NCBI GenBank assembly: GCA_016200915.1
Contig: JACQDV010000014.1
Span: forward strand, 1-39,812
Direction: 5' to 3'
Length of the DNA stretch: 39,812 nucleotides
From: Sphingobacteriales bacterium
Lineage (GTDB): Bacteria > Bacteroidota > Bacteroidia > Chitinophagales > Chitinophagaceae
A program made the translations under genes and the position numbers. This document shows, one piece after another, positions 26,110 through 33,738 of this stretch (its first letter is position 1; the number at the start of each line of letters is the position of its first letter). The notes below the pieces were generated by a model. That model was not told the origin of the DNA. It did no database searches and was given only the letters and a program-made list of their open reading frames with translations.

Positions 26110-26168
26110 GCCTGAACGCTTAAAGCGGTCGGGATGTTTATTAATGGTTCAGGCCGCTTAAGCGTCCC
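26110..26168. repeat. Composite palindromic repeat between MgtC-like and nuclease genes
   Basis: GCCTGAAC (26110-26117) is the reverse complement of GTTCAGGC (26147-26154). Each half also holds its own small palindrome: CGCTTAAAGCG in the left and CGCTTAAGCG in the right. A CGGGA/TCCCG pair is present as well. Compared as reverse complements, the modules of the two halves occur in a different order, like the modules at 9351 and 19022. Confidence 0.6.
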
Positions 26169-26176
26169 GTCCCTGG

Positions 26177-27580
26177 TTATCCTAAGCCAATCTCATAATG
26201 CATTTCCGGTATTTCCACATCCATAAATCCTTTTCTTATTAACCGTTGTTTAAAATCTAATTGCACATTATATTCACCATGCACTAAAAATAGACGTTGC
26301 ACAGCTTTGGGATCCTGGCAGGCAAGGAACTGGCACAGGTCATCATAATCACCATGAGCACTCATACTTCTTATTGAACCAATCTCTGCATGTACTTCAT
26401 GCAATACACCAAAGATGTGTGTTTCTTTGGCACCGGCCATCAACCTGCCACCTAATGAATGTGGTTCGCAATAACCGGTAAATAATATACTGTTACGGCT
26501 GTTTTCTATATTATTACTAATGTGATGTTTCACTCTTCCTGCATCTGCCATACCGCTGGCAGAGATAATAACACAGGGTTCATTACGAAAGTTGAGCAGT
26601 TTACTTTCATCCACTGTTTTAATAAATTTCAATCCTTTAAAACCAAAAGGATCACTATCCTGCTGTAATACTTTTTGAATAGTTTTATTAAAATAAGATG
26701 GGTAATGTTTTACGATTTCAGTTGCTTTTACACTCAGCGGACTATCTACAAAATAATCCAGGTCAGGTAATCTCCTTTCTAACTCTAATTGATTGAGTGC
26801 ATATAAAATTTCCTGTGTACGTCCCACACTAAATGCAGGAATGATCAGCTTACCTTTCTTTTGCAAACAAGTTTTCTCCACCCATTGTAATATCTGATCG
26901 GGTGTTGTGCTATGCTCATCATGTAAACTGTTACCATAAGTTGATTCCAATAAAATATAATCGGCCTGGTCAAATGTTTGTGGTGATTTTAAAATAACAT
27001 CACGATACCTTCCCACATCACCACTGAAAGTCAGTCTTGTTGTTTTTCCGCCTTCTTTTATTCGTAAATGAACAGCTGCACTGCCAATGATATGACCAGC
27101 ATCTGTGTACAGCAATTCCACATTTTCATCCACCATAAACCAGTTACCATACTCCACTTCTACAAAATGATCCATAGCAGCTACAGCATCTTCCTTCTTG
27201 TATAAAGGTTGCAGATAGGGCAACCCATCAGCGGCTCTTTTCTTATTGGTGTACTTTACATCATCTTCCTGTATCTGTGCAGAATCTTCCAGTAACACAG
27301 CTGTTAATTCACGGGTAGCAGGAGTACAAAATATTTTTCCTGCAAAACTTTCTTTAACCAGTTTGGGAATTAAACCGGTATGATCAATATGTGCATGCGA
27401 TAATATCATATGCGTAACCTCAGATGGTGTAAAACCAAAACTCCTGTTCAATGCATCCGTATCTTTTCCCATACCCTGGAACATACCGCAATCGAGTAAA
27501 TACTTTTTACCATTGGTAAGTGAGATGAGGTGTTTGGAACCGGTAACTGTTCTGGCAGCACCATGGAAAGCAATCTTCAT
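26177..27580 (-). CDS. Metallo-beta-lactamase/beta-CASP RNA-processing nuclease
   Basis: A 467-residue enzyme of the CPSF73/YSH1-like beta-CASP family. Zinc-binding motif 2 is HAHIDH at 62-67, with DAGHIIGSAAVHL and FSGDVGRY (motifs 3 and 4) further on. The beta-CASP insert is in the middle (~210-380, including IIPAFSVGRTQEILY and IISASGMADAGRVKHH) and SMSAHGDYDDL is near the C-terminus. No signal peptide, so cytosolic. Such proteins act as RNA endo- or exonucleases. It lacks the extra C-terminal domain of RNase J, so it is a second, smaller nuclease of the family. It lies in a minus-strand series separated from neighbours by repeat-filled gaps. Confidence 0.92.
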   Translation of the reverse strand: MKIAFHGAARTVTGSKHLISLTNGKKYLLDCGMFQGMGKDTDALNRSFGFTPSEVTHMILSHAHIDHTGLIPKLVKESFAGKIFCTPATRELTAVLLEDSAQIQEDDVKYTNKKRAADGLPYLQPLYKKEDAVAAMDHFVEVEYGNWFMVDENVELLYTDAGHIIGSAAVHLRIKEGGKTTRLTFSGDVGRYRDVILKSPQTFDQADYILLESTYGNSLHDEHSTTPDQILQWVEKTCLQKKGKLIIPAFSVGRTQEILYALNQLELERRLPDLDYFVDSPLSVKATEIVKHYPSYFNKTIQKVLQQDSDPFGFKGLKFIKTVDESKLLNFRNEPCVIISASGMADAGRVKHHISNNIENSRNSILFTGYCEPHSLGGRLMAGAKETHIFGVLHEVHAEIGSIRSMSAHGDYDDLCQFLACQDPKAVQRLFLVHGEYNVQLDFKQRLIRKGFMDVEIPEMHYEIGLG

Positions 27581-27607
27581 TTTTTAAATTTGAAAATGTG
27601 AAAATTA

Positions 27608-27654
27608 GCCAATGTGAAAATAAAACATCTGTTTTAAGCAATTTGCACATTGGC
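27608..27654. repeat. Inverted repeat GCCAATGTG/CACATTGGC
   Basis: GCCAATGTG (27608-27616) pairs with CACATTGGC (27646-27654). The flanks repeat related words (TTTGAAAATGTGAAAATTAGCC; CATATTGGCTAATTAGCTAATT). It fills the 89-base gap between DUF4442 and nuclease genes and may be a hairpin that attenuates transcription. Confidence 0.55.
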
Positions 27655-27669
27655 ATATTGGCTAATTAG

Positions 27670-28155
27670 CTAATTCTTTTTTTTAAATGACCAGGTAACA
27701 AAAAACTCAGCCACGGTTTCTCCCGCATTATTCTTTCCAACTGATTTGGCTGTAAACGTTGTTCCTTCCCCTGTTGCTATACTCTCTTCTATAGTTGCAA
27801 TTATCTTATCTCCGTCTTCACAGGTAAAATAAGTTTTACCTGTTGCTTTTTTAAAATAGTTGGCTTCTAATTTCACCACGAGCATAGATACTGCAGGCTG
27901 TCTTTTATAAATATGCATCATGCTCAGCAAACCAGTACTCATTTCAGCGGCCATACTTAAGCTGGCAAAGTAGGTACTTTTAAATGGATTTTGTGTTAAC
28001 CATTTGTAAGGTACAACAGTTACACAATGTTTCTCATCCAATTCCTTTATCCGTACACCACTGAAATATGCAGCGGGCAACTTTGCAAATAAAAACATCC
28101 TGAATTTAACAGGATGCTTCATAAGTTGGATGAATGATGATGTATTTGAGTTCAT
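27670..28155 (-). CDS. DUF4442 (hotdog-fold, thioesterase-like) protein
   Basis: A 161-residue protein with the DUF4442 pattern: helical N-terminus (FIQLMKHPVKFRMFLFAKLPAAYFSGVRI), then PYKWLTQNPFKSTYFASLSMAAEMSTGLLSMM, which is the hotdog helix region, and later strands (LVVKLEANYFKKATG). Hotdog proteins commonly act on acyl-CoA thioesters, but no catalytic residue can be assigned here and substrate is unknown. It is cytosolic and lies between the C1 protease and the nuclease, with repeat arrays on both sides. Confidence 0.85.
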   Translation of the reverse strand: MNSNTSSFIQLMKHPVKFRMFLFAKLPAAYFSGVRIKELDEKHCVTVVPYKWLTQNPFKSTYFASLSMAAEMSTGLLSMMHIYKRQPAVSMLVVKLEANYFKKATGKTYFTCEDGDKIIATIEESIATGEGTTFTAKSVGKNNAGETVAEFFVTWSFKKKN

Positions 28156-28161
28156 TTTATT

Positions 28162-28203
28162 GTGAATGGTGAATGGTGAATGGTTAATAGTGAATAGTCA
28201 ATA
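28162..28203. repeat. Heptamer array, six units
   Basis: Six consecutive 7-base units: GTGAATG three times, then GTTAATA, GTGAATA, GTCAATA. They begin 7 bases upstream of the DUF4442 start codon. The same family occurs at 12395-12429. Confidence 0.8.
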
Positions 28204-28222
28204 TTGCTCAGGATAAATTAAT

Positions 28223-28250
28223 TATCAATTATCTACTATCAACTATCCAT
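28223..28250. repeat. Second heptamer array, four units
   Basis: TATCAAT, TATCTAC, TATCAAC, TATCCAT in tandem, running up to the stop codon of the protease gene. Read on the other strand the units are of GTAGATA/GTTGATA type, so this array faces the one at 28162-28203. Confidence 0.7.
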
Positions 28251-29866
28251 TAGTTCTTATCTGCTTCTACAATCCATGCCACTACACTACTGCTATCTGT
28301 ATCTGCTTTAAAACTTACGTTGCCTTTATCTGTAGTACTAAACTTAACGTTTTTGATAAGCTTATTACCTAATGCTTTATTCACTCTTGATCCAAAATCA
28401 GCAGAAGGATTTTCACTGATCTGTTTGTTCAATTGGTACCAGTCTAATTCTTCTTTACTCACCACCACTGCAAAAGCATCTCGTGTGCCAACACTATCCG
28501 GACTCATACTTTTATCTTTCGGAAATAAGCGATAACCGGTAATGCCGCAGAAAGGTGAATACTTGGTTAGTGTTGGGTTATCGGTTTTGGGATAAGGAAA
28601 CAAGGTATAACTCGTACCATCTGTTTCCTTTCCAAATATATAGACATAACATTCAGTAGTGTTATGCACTTCCATCTTAAATCTTGATCCGATCTTAATG
28701 GGTGATACGGTTTCAAACGTATTACCACCGGCACTCTGCAGTTGAATATAACCACGGGGCACTGTTTTCTTGCCATCATATTCTACCTGTACCAAACCTA
28801 CTTCACAACTGAAAGGGCTGTACGCTTCATTTTGTTTGTGCATCGGCTCTAAACCGTAGGCTTCACGAACAAAATACTTAAAATCGGGATAACGAACCCA
28901 GGCAAAACCATTATTACCCCATTTAGCTGTCCAGCTGTTCATTAATAAAAAGGCGCCGCCATATTTTTTATCATCATAACCCACCACACACATGGCATGA
29001 CCACCGAAACCCATCATATTTCTGTCGCCGGCTGCAGGCTCCCACACATCTTGTCCCATCATGGATTGCATAAAACTTTGTCCCACCATCATACCAATTA
29101 CTACCGGTGCTCCCTGGGCGAGGTTAGCACGGATAGCATTAAGATCAATTGCATCTGTATTATCACCTCTTGTTAAACGGTTAAAACCGGCAATACGAAA
29201 CTGTTTCGCTTCATCATATAACTGTGCCGGTGGCATTTTATCACATTGCTGGTCGTCATAAGCAAAACGGTCGTAAGGAACGGCTCCCTGCTTGCTCATA
29301 AACTCCATCGCTCTTAATACATAAGAACCCTGGCAACCTTCCAGCTTAATGTTGTTATATAAAAATGCAGGAGAGAATTTTAACTGGTCAGGATCCTGGT
29401 TGGTTTTGGCAGCTTCCAAAATAGTTCGGGCTGCATAACCACTGCTCCACGCCACACAACTTCCCTGCTGGCCCTGGTCGCCCACATAAGGTGCGAACCG
29501 TTGCAGGTTGGCCGCTTCGGGTAAAGGATTTTTATAATCATCTAATCCTTCAAATATTTTGGCTTTATCAAAAGTATCACGGTTCAATTCGCCACCACGG
29601 GTAAACTGGCTGATGACATCGGCTATACCTCCGCCACCACCCATATTACAACCACCACGGCCCATCATAAAATACAAAATGCCGCCTATAACCAGTAAGG
29701 CAATAATTCCTTTGCCACGAAATAAACCCAATAGTAACGGAAGTAAATTAAAGAGGCCACCACTGCCTCCGCCACCGGGAAAATTACCACCTCCACCACC
29801 GGAGTCATCATTGCTCCGGTTTTGTTCTTCCTGGTCTTGTGGATCATCCACCATTCTAATAGGCAT
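28250..29866 (-). CDS. Membrane-anchored papain-like (C1) cysteine protease with DUF4384 domain
   Basis: A 538-residue protein. The first ~50 residues are acidic then glycine-rich (SGGGGGNFPGGGGSGG), followed by one membrane helix (~53-68) and another glycine run. The protease domain has all key residues of the C1 family: oxyanion Gln131 and nucleophile Cys137 (GDQGQQGSCVAW), His290 (GGHAMCVVGYDD) and Asn310 (MNSWTAKWGNNG). The C-terminal ~150 residues (FKMEVHNTTECYVYIFGKE ... YTLFPYP) match DUF4384. There is no propeptide. The single anchor places the protease in the periplasm or, if inverted, the cytosol; I cannot tell which. It is divergent from the small NTF2-like gene. Substrates unknown. 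Confidence 0.9.
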   Translation of the reverse strand: MPIRMVDDPQDQEEQNRSNDDSGGGGGNFPGGGGSGGLFNLLPLLLGLFRGKGIIALLVIGGILYFMMGRGGCNMGGGGGIADVISQFTRGGELNRDTFDKAKIFEGLDDYKNPLPEAANLQRFAPYVGDQGQQGSCVAWSSGYAARTILEAAKTNQDPDQLKFSPAFLYNNIKLEGCQGSYVLRAMEFMSKQGAVPYDRFAYDDQQCDKMPPAQLYDEAKQFRIAGFNRLTRGDNTDAIDLNAIRANLAQGAPVVIGMMVGQSFMQSMMGQDVWEPAAGDRNMMGFGGHAMCVVGYDDKKYGGAFLLMNSWTAKWGNNGFAWVRYPDFKYFVREAYGLEPMHKQNEAYSPFSCEVGLVQVEYDGKKTVPRGYIQLQSAGGNTFETVSPIKIGSRFKMEVHNTTECYVYIFGKETDGTSYTLFPYPKTDNPTLTKYSPFCGITGYRLFPKDKSMSPDSVGTRDAFAVVVSKEELDWYQLNKQISENPSADFGSRVNKALGNKLIKNVKFSTTDKGNVSFKADTDSSSVVAWIVEADKN

Positions 29867-30017
29867 AGCTAATCAGTTTTAGGTTAAAAATGGAAATGAA
29901 AGTTAACGGGAAAATGTCAACGAAAAAATAGTTTTTTCATTAGCTCAAGATGGGAATTGTACGCAATCGGTTGCAGGGAATATTATCAAATCATTATCTT
30001 CAATAAAAAAAAGCTGG

Positions 30018-30395
30018 ATGGAAAGAGAACAGCTCATCCGGGATTATGTGGAGGCTTATAACCGCTTTGATGTAGCTGGTATGCTGCGGAACATGGATGA
30101 TAATATTGTGTTTGATAATATATCAGGTGGTGAAGTAAATTTATCCGTAATGGGCATTACTGCTTTTAAAGACCAGGCACAGATAGCCACCACTTATTTT
30201 ACAGAAAGAAAACAAACTATTCTTTCATTAAAGCATACTGATGAATCAACTACAGAAATTGAGATTGATTACTATGCGGTGCTGGCAATGGATTTTCCCA
30301 ATGGGTTAAAGAAAGGTGATGAACTGAAGCTGAAAGGAAGATCGGTGTTTACCTTTGAAGGGGATAGGATTGTGAGGTTGAGGGATATAAGTTGA
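30018..30395 (+). CDS. SnoaL/NTF2-like small protein
   Basis: A 125-residue protein of the NTF2-like fold (MEREQLIRDYVEAYNRFDVAGMLRNMDDNIVFDNISGG ... FEGDRIVRLRDIS). The pattern of an N-terminal helix pair, aromatic pocket residues and final long strands is typical of SnoaL-like proteins that bind or isomerise small molecules. Catalytic residues cannot be assigned. The 151-base gap before it, shared with the protease gene, shows no exact promoter box. Confidence 0.75.
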   Translation: MEREQLIRDYVEAYNRFDVAGMLRNMDDNIVFDNISGGEVNLSVMGITAFKDQAQIATTYFTERKQTILSLKHTDESTTEIEIDYYAVLAMDFPNGLKKGDELKLKGRSVFTFEGDRIVRLRDIS

Positions 30396-30473
30396 AAGAT
30401 TATTAATTCCTTTTTTCAAAAGAATAAATATGTAAAACCCGCAATTGCTACATCTATGGTTTAAACAACTGCT

Positions 30474-30977
30474 ATGCAACAAATATTTCTGCGTTTATTA
30501 ATTCTTGTTTCTTTTGCATCTCTTTTTGCTTGTAATTCATCAAAAAAAATAACTGGAATTTATCACTCCAGGTTTGCCGTACTTGGTTTTTTTGGCACAA
30601 GGGTATGCCTCAAAACAGATTCAACATTTACTTACAGAATGCAAGGAGACTTAGCTTATGATACTGCTGCAGGCAAGTTCATTGTTCAGCATAAATTAGT
30701 TATATTAAATTACAAGCCGCTGCCTATTGATACTTCGCAGGATTATCTCAATTCCAAAGGAACAATTGATGCTCATGAAGCCATAACTGGCAACAAAAAT
30801 CTAAAAGAGCCATTACATTATTTAATAGGTCATAACAAGCTTTTCTTAACTGATAAAAAAGGGAAAAAAATAAAAAGACAATGGGGTTATTCCAGGAAAA
30901 GAAAATATTATTTCTTCGGAAGCCATGAATACAATAGAAGGTACTATCTAAAAAAAATAAAATCATTACACCAGTAA
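30474..30977 (+). CDS. Small lipoprotein of unknown function
   Basis: A 167-residue protein with a lipoprotein signal (LLILVSFASLFAC, lipobox Cys20), so it should be anchored to a membrane facing the periplasm. The mature part is basic (RKRKYYFFGSHEYNRRYYLKK near the end) and opens with ITGIYHSRF ... TRVCLKTDSTFTYR, a pattern often seen in Bacteroidota lipocalin-like or lipid-binding lipoproteins. I do not recognise a family. It is followed by a strong hairpin and faces the TMEM220-like gene. Confidence 0.65.
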   Translation: MQQIFLRLLILVSFASLFACNSSKKITGIYHSRFAVLGFFGTRVCLKTDSTFTYRMQGDLAYDTAAGKFIVQHKLVILNYKPLPIDTSQDYLNSKGTIDAHEAITGNKNLKEPLHYLIGHNKLFLTDKKGKKIKRQWGYSRKRKYYFFGSHEYNRRYYLKKIKSLHQ

Positions 30978-30989
30978 ATTAGCTCGCCG

Positions 30990-31013
30990 TTGTTGGTCGC
31001 CTGACCAACAACC
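30990..31013. terminator. Bidirectional hairpin between convergent genes
   Basis: GTTGTTGGTC, tetraloop GCCT, GACCAACAAC: a perfect 10-base stem followed by ATTTTA. It begins 13 bases after the lipoprotein stop and ends 4 bases before the TMEM220-like stop. Confidence 0.7.
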
Positions 31014-31016
31014 ATT

Positions 31017-31403
31017 TTACACAGCACCCTTCTTCATCTTTTTCTTAGCATAAAACCAATTGATCAGCAGTACCACAATCAATATCACCAATCCAAAAAA
31101 CTCCCGGCTTTCTTCTACCCACGGTTTTTCAGCTTTCATAGTCTCCGCTATATTTTCTGCATGATGGAGTTTTATCCAGTCAACCAAACCATTTTGATCA
31201 AACACTTTGTACAAAGCATATACTGCATAAACAATAATACCAATTATATATGCTTTGGGATAAAATTGTTGCTGCGATGCTTTCCAGCACATAAAAGCTC
31301 CGTATAAATAAATGGGTACCCATACATAAGGATCAGGATCGTTGTATTGTAAAGCAGCAAACAGTACAAATAATACAGCCCAGGTTATATTAAAAATCTT
31401 CAT
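31017..31403 (-). CDS. TMEM220-family small membrane protein
   Basis: A 128-residue membrane protein with four predicted helices and the family motif ALQYNDPDPYVWVPIYLYGA at residues ~15-34. I chose the ATG at 31403 (MKIFNITW): relatives begin there, and a -7 promoter box overlaps the alternative start at 31424. The C-terminus is basic (AKKKMKKGAV). Function of the family is not known. Confidence 0.8.
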   Translation of the reverse strand: MKIFNITWAVLFVLFAALQYNDPDPYVWVPIYLYGAFMCWKASQQQFYPKAYIIGIIVYAVYALYKVFDQNGLVDWIKLHHAENIAETMKAEKPWVEESREFFGLVILIVVLLINWFYAKKKMKKGAV

Positions 31404-31421
31404 GGTTGGTAGTAATTGTTT

Positions 31422-31429
31422 CAAAGATA
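31422..31429 (-). promoter_or_regulatory. -7 promoter box for the TMEM220-like gene
   Basis: On the minus strand this reads TATCTTTG, an exact TAnnTTTG match, 18 bases before the ATG at 31403. It overlaps the alternative upstream start, which supports the shorter protein. Confidence 0.5.
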
Positions 31430-31525
31430 GAGAAGCCGGTCCATATTCATTGGTTAATAAGTGATCCCTGGTTTATAATAAACCTTTCGTAAATTTTATT
31501 CTTGTTATATACAAACATCAATTGT

Positions 31526-31756
31526 ATGAATAAAAACTACTGCATTTCGCTGGCTGCATTGCTGCTGTTTCAGCTAAGTCAATTGCAAACCAAAATCATT
31601 GACATGCATGTGTACTCTTATACTGAAAGTGATTTTGGCGACAGGGAACCAACTGCCGATCATTATGGAAATAAAGGATCAAAAAAATGCAGTTGCTCAC
31701 CGTGCCACCTGCTTTGCGGCATTTAAAAAATTAAACGTGGTAAAGCGGTAATTCTG
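31526..31756 (+). pseudogene. Remnant of an exported amidohydrolase
   Basis: The ATG at 31526 starts a signal-like segment, then KIIDMHVYSYTESDFGDREP and ADHYGNKGS, which resembles the start of TIM-barrel amidohydrolases (usually IIDMHVHSYT...). After a seven-A run at 31681-31687 the frame is lost. Removing one A restores NAVAHRATCFAAFKKLNVVK, the expected continuation. Adding one A near 31742-31745 then restores KAVI. After that similarity ends, so the remaining gene body (some 300 residues) has been deleted. The metal-binding HxH is HVY here, another sign of decay. Two compensating frame errors plus truncation make a sequencing error unlikely as the full explanation. Confidence 0.75.
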
Positions 31757-31770
31757 CACTACTGTCGTTC

Positions 31771-31797
31771 GGGGCCGGCGAATAAAACCCGGCTTTT
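31771..31797 (+). terminator. Probable terminator after the pseudogene
   Basis: GCCGG (31774-31778), a 10-base loop, CCGGC (31789-31793), then TTTT. Preceding G residues can extend the stem by G-T pairs. It may be the original terminator of the deleted amidohydrolase gene, since it sits directly after the remnant. Confidence 0.5.
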
Positions 31798-31912
31798 GTT
31801 CTTAATATTTATCTTTATCAAAAAGCCAGGCAGCAGTTCCGGTTGGATGAATACTAATTCCCCACCATTGGCAATACCTGCCTGTCTTCTTCAATTTCAA
31901 ACTCCAACTATT

Positions 31913-32626
31913 ATGGCTACACCATATTTAGAAATTTATAAGGATGGTACTTATTTAAAAAATAACCCTACCTGGGATGCTGATGATGCGGCGTTTAAAG
32001 CAACTAAGATTATAAGCCTGTTAAGTAAACATAACATACCACTTACATCCATATGTGAGGCAGGCTGCGGAAGCGGTGAAATATTAGTTCAGTTAAACGC
32101 CAAATTACCATCAGGCGTTAAATTTCTCGGGTTGGATATTTCCCGTGATGCCATTAACATTGCTAAGAAAAAAGAAACTCTCCAAATACAATTTGAATTA
32201 AAAGACCTTACAACCGACCCATCCAATCAGTACTTTGATTTGCTTTTAGTAATAGATGTGATAGAACACGTAGAAGATTACTTTAAGTTTTTAAGAGCTT
32301 TGATTCCAAAAAGCCGATATACTATATTTCATATTCCGCTTGATATGTGTATGTGGTCACTTTTTCGTGAAAAAATGCTTATAGAAGCTAAGGAGAGGGT
32401 TGGTCATATTCATGTTTTTACTGAAGATTTTATTAAATCTGTTTTAAATGATTGTGGTTACAGGATTATTGATCAGATTTATACAGAGCCAATTTTCAAA
32501 CCGCAATCAGTAAAACAAAAAATAGTTGAATTTATAAGAAGCATTCTTTTCAGGCTTAACAGGCGTTTTTGCTCTAAAACAATTGGTGGCATGTCAATTT
32601 TGATCCTGGCTGAAAACCAAAAATAG
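31913..32626 (+). CDS. Class I SAM-dependent methyltransferase
   Basis: From the ATG at 31913 (MATPYLEIYKDGTYL) the protein has 237 residues. Motif I is ICEAGCGSGEIL (~51-62), with acidic LGLDIS after the second strand and VIDVIEHVED (~118-127) as motif IV/post region, the usual Rossmann-type methyltransferase layout. The open frame extends further upstream, but that part overlaps the terminator and reads as non-coding. The basic C-terminus (FRLNRRFCSK) may be a membrane-side helix. Small-molecule or lipid methylation is likely; the acceptor is unknown. It stands alone, with no close partner gene. Confidence 0.85.
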   Translation: MATPYLEIYKDGTYLKNNPTWDADDAAFKATKIISLLSKHNIPLTSICEAGCGSGEILVQLNAKLPSGVKFLGLDISRDAINIAKKKETLQIQFELKDLTTDPSNQYFDLLLVIDVIEHVEDYFKFLRALIPKSRYTIFHIPLDMCMWSLFREKMLIEAKERVGHIHVFTEDFIKSVLNDCGYRIIDQIYTEPIFKPQSVKQKIVEFIRSILFRLNRRFCSKTIGGMSILILAENQK

Positions 32627-32719
32627 AAAACCGCTCAGCTAATATTGCATTAGTGTTATGTCTTCACACAATCAACGCTACCCATCTTTGTTGGGCTATG
32701 TTTGCCGACTAAATAATTC

Positions 32720-33733
32720 TCACCCCAACTGCTTCACTGTTCTCCCAATCATCTTTCCATTATGATACACTTGCAATGTGTAATTACCCTGTTGTAGTTT
32801 TTCGGCAGCAAGGGTTATGCGTAGTTTTTTGTTATCGCCTTTTAAATAATCAAACTTCAGTTTTTTACTATACACCCGTTTGCCTTCGGTGGTGTTAAAG
32901 GTGCCCGCATCCCAGGCTGAAGATTGCAGTACCTGCCCATCGGGTTGCAGCACTACAATATCAACTTCCGTGTTATCGTATTCCCGGTTATTATTTTTTA
33001 CGGTAAAACTGGCTACTAATTTTTCAGCCTGTGCTGCATCCGTAGTTTCTTCTTCTTTATCATTTGCCAGTTTTACAGCACTCAACCGGATATCACTTGC
33101 AGTAAGACCATTGGCCGATATTGTGACAGCAGATGGTGCAGGAATGGTTACTGTTGTTTTGGGAGTGACAGGTTTTGTTTCTGTATTCACTGGTTTGATC
33201 ACTACCGGTTGTTCTTTCTGCTCTGGTTTCTTTTGTAATTGTGTAACCAGTTCTTTCAACCGCTTATTTTCTTCTTCCACATTTTGTGTATGCTGAGTAA
33301 GTTCAATGATCTTTTGCTGCAGGTCATTTATCTTCTGGCCGGCCAGTGCAAGATCGGTATCGCTGCTGCCTGTTTTTAATAAACCGGTAATCTCTTTACG
33401 CAATTTATAAAATTCGTTGAGTTTTACTTCCAGGTTTCCATCGGTAGTATCGGTATTATTCCAGATAGAATCAAGCCGGTTATCCAGCTCATTAACGGTG
33501 GCCCTGTAAACGGATTGTAAGGAATCCCGGAGATTTGTTTTTTGAGGTGCTTTTAATGTAACTGTTTCTTTTTTATCAGCGGCAGCAATTTGTGTGGTAT
33601 CGTTATGGTTATTGCTTTTGAAATAAAAACGGAAACCTAATGCAAACAGCAGGACAAGGGAAAGAAATAACAATCCTACCGGGAAAATCAATATGATCAC
33701 TGATCGTGAATCTTTTTTCTGCTGTTCATCCAT
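32720..33733 (-). CDS. Single-pass membrane protein with coiled coil and C-terminal beta domain
   Basis: A 337-residue protein: a short cytosolic N-terminus, one membrane helix (~12-36), a coiled coil (~65-165, QKINDLQQKIIELTQHTQNVEEENKRLKELVTQLQKK), a Pro/Thr/Lys-rich linker (~168-200) and a C-terminal beta-sandwich-like domain (~210-337, LVASFTVKNNNREYDNTEVDIVVLQPDG). The layout suggests a periplasmic structural or scaffold protein. I do not recognise a family. It begins 5 bases after the stop of the Ppx/GppA-like gene, so the two are almost certainly one operon and may form a complex. Confidence 0.72.
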   Translation of the reverse strand: MDEQQKKDSRSVIILIFPVGLLFLSLVLLFALGFRFYFKSNNHNDTTQIAAADKKETVTLKAPQKTNLRDSLQSVYRATVNELDNRLDSIWNNTDTTDGNLEVKLNEFYKLRKEITGLLKTGSSDTDLALAGQKINDLQQKIIELTQHTQNVEEENKRLKELVTQLQKKPEQKEQPVVIKPVNTETKPVTPKTTVTIPAPSAVTISANGLTASDIRLSAVKLANDKEEETTDAAQAEKLVASFTVKNNNREYDNTEVDIVVLQPDGQVLQSSAWDAGTFNTTEGKRVYSKKLKFDYLKGDNKKLRITLAAEKLQQGNYTLQVYHNGKMIGRTVKQLG

Positions 33734-33738
33734 ATCGG

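Noticed and set aside
28162-28250. Possible CRISPR array
   Set aside because: Units are only 7 bases, tandem without spacers, and no cas genes are near.
31796-31912. 39-residue N-terminal extension of the methyltransferase
   Set aside because: It begins within a terminator-like region and reads as low-quality hydrophobic sequence; the ATG at 31913 starts the conserved part.
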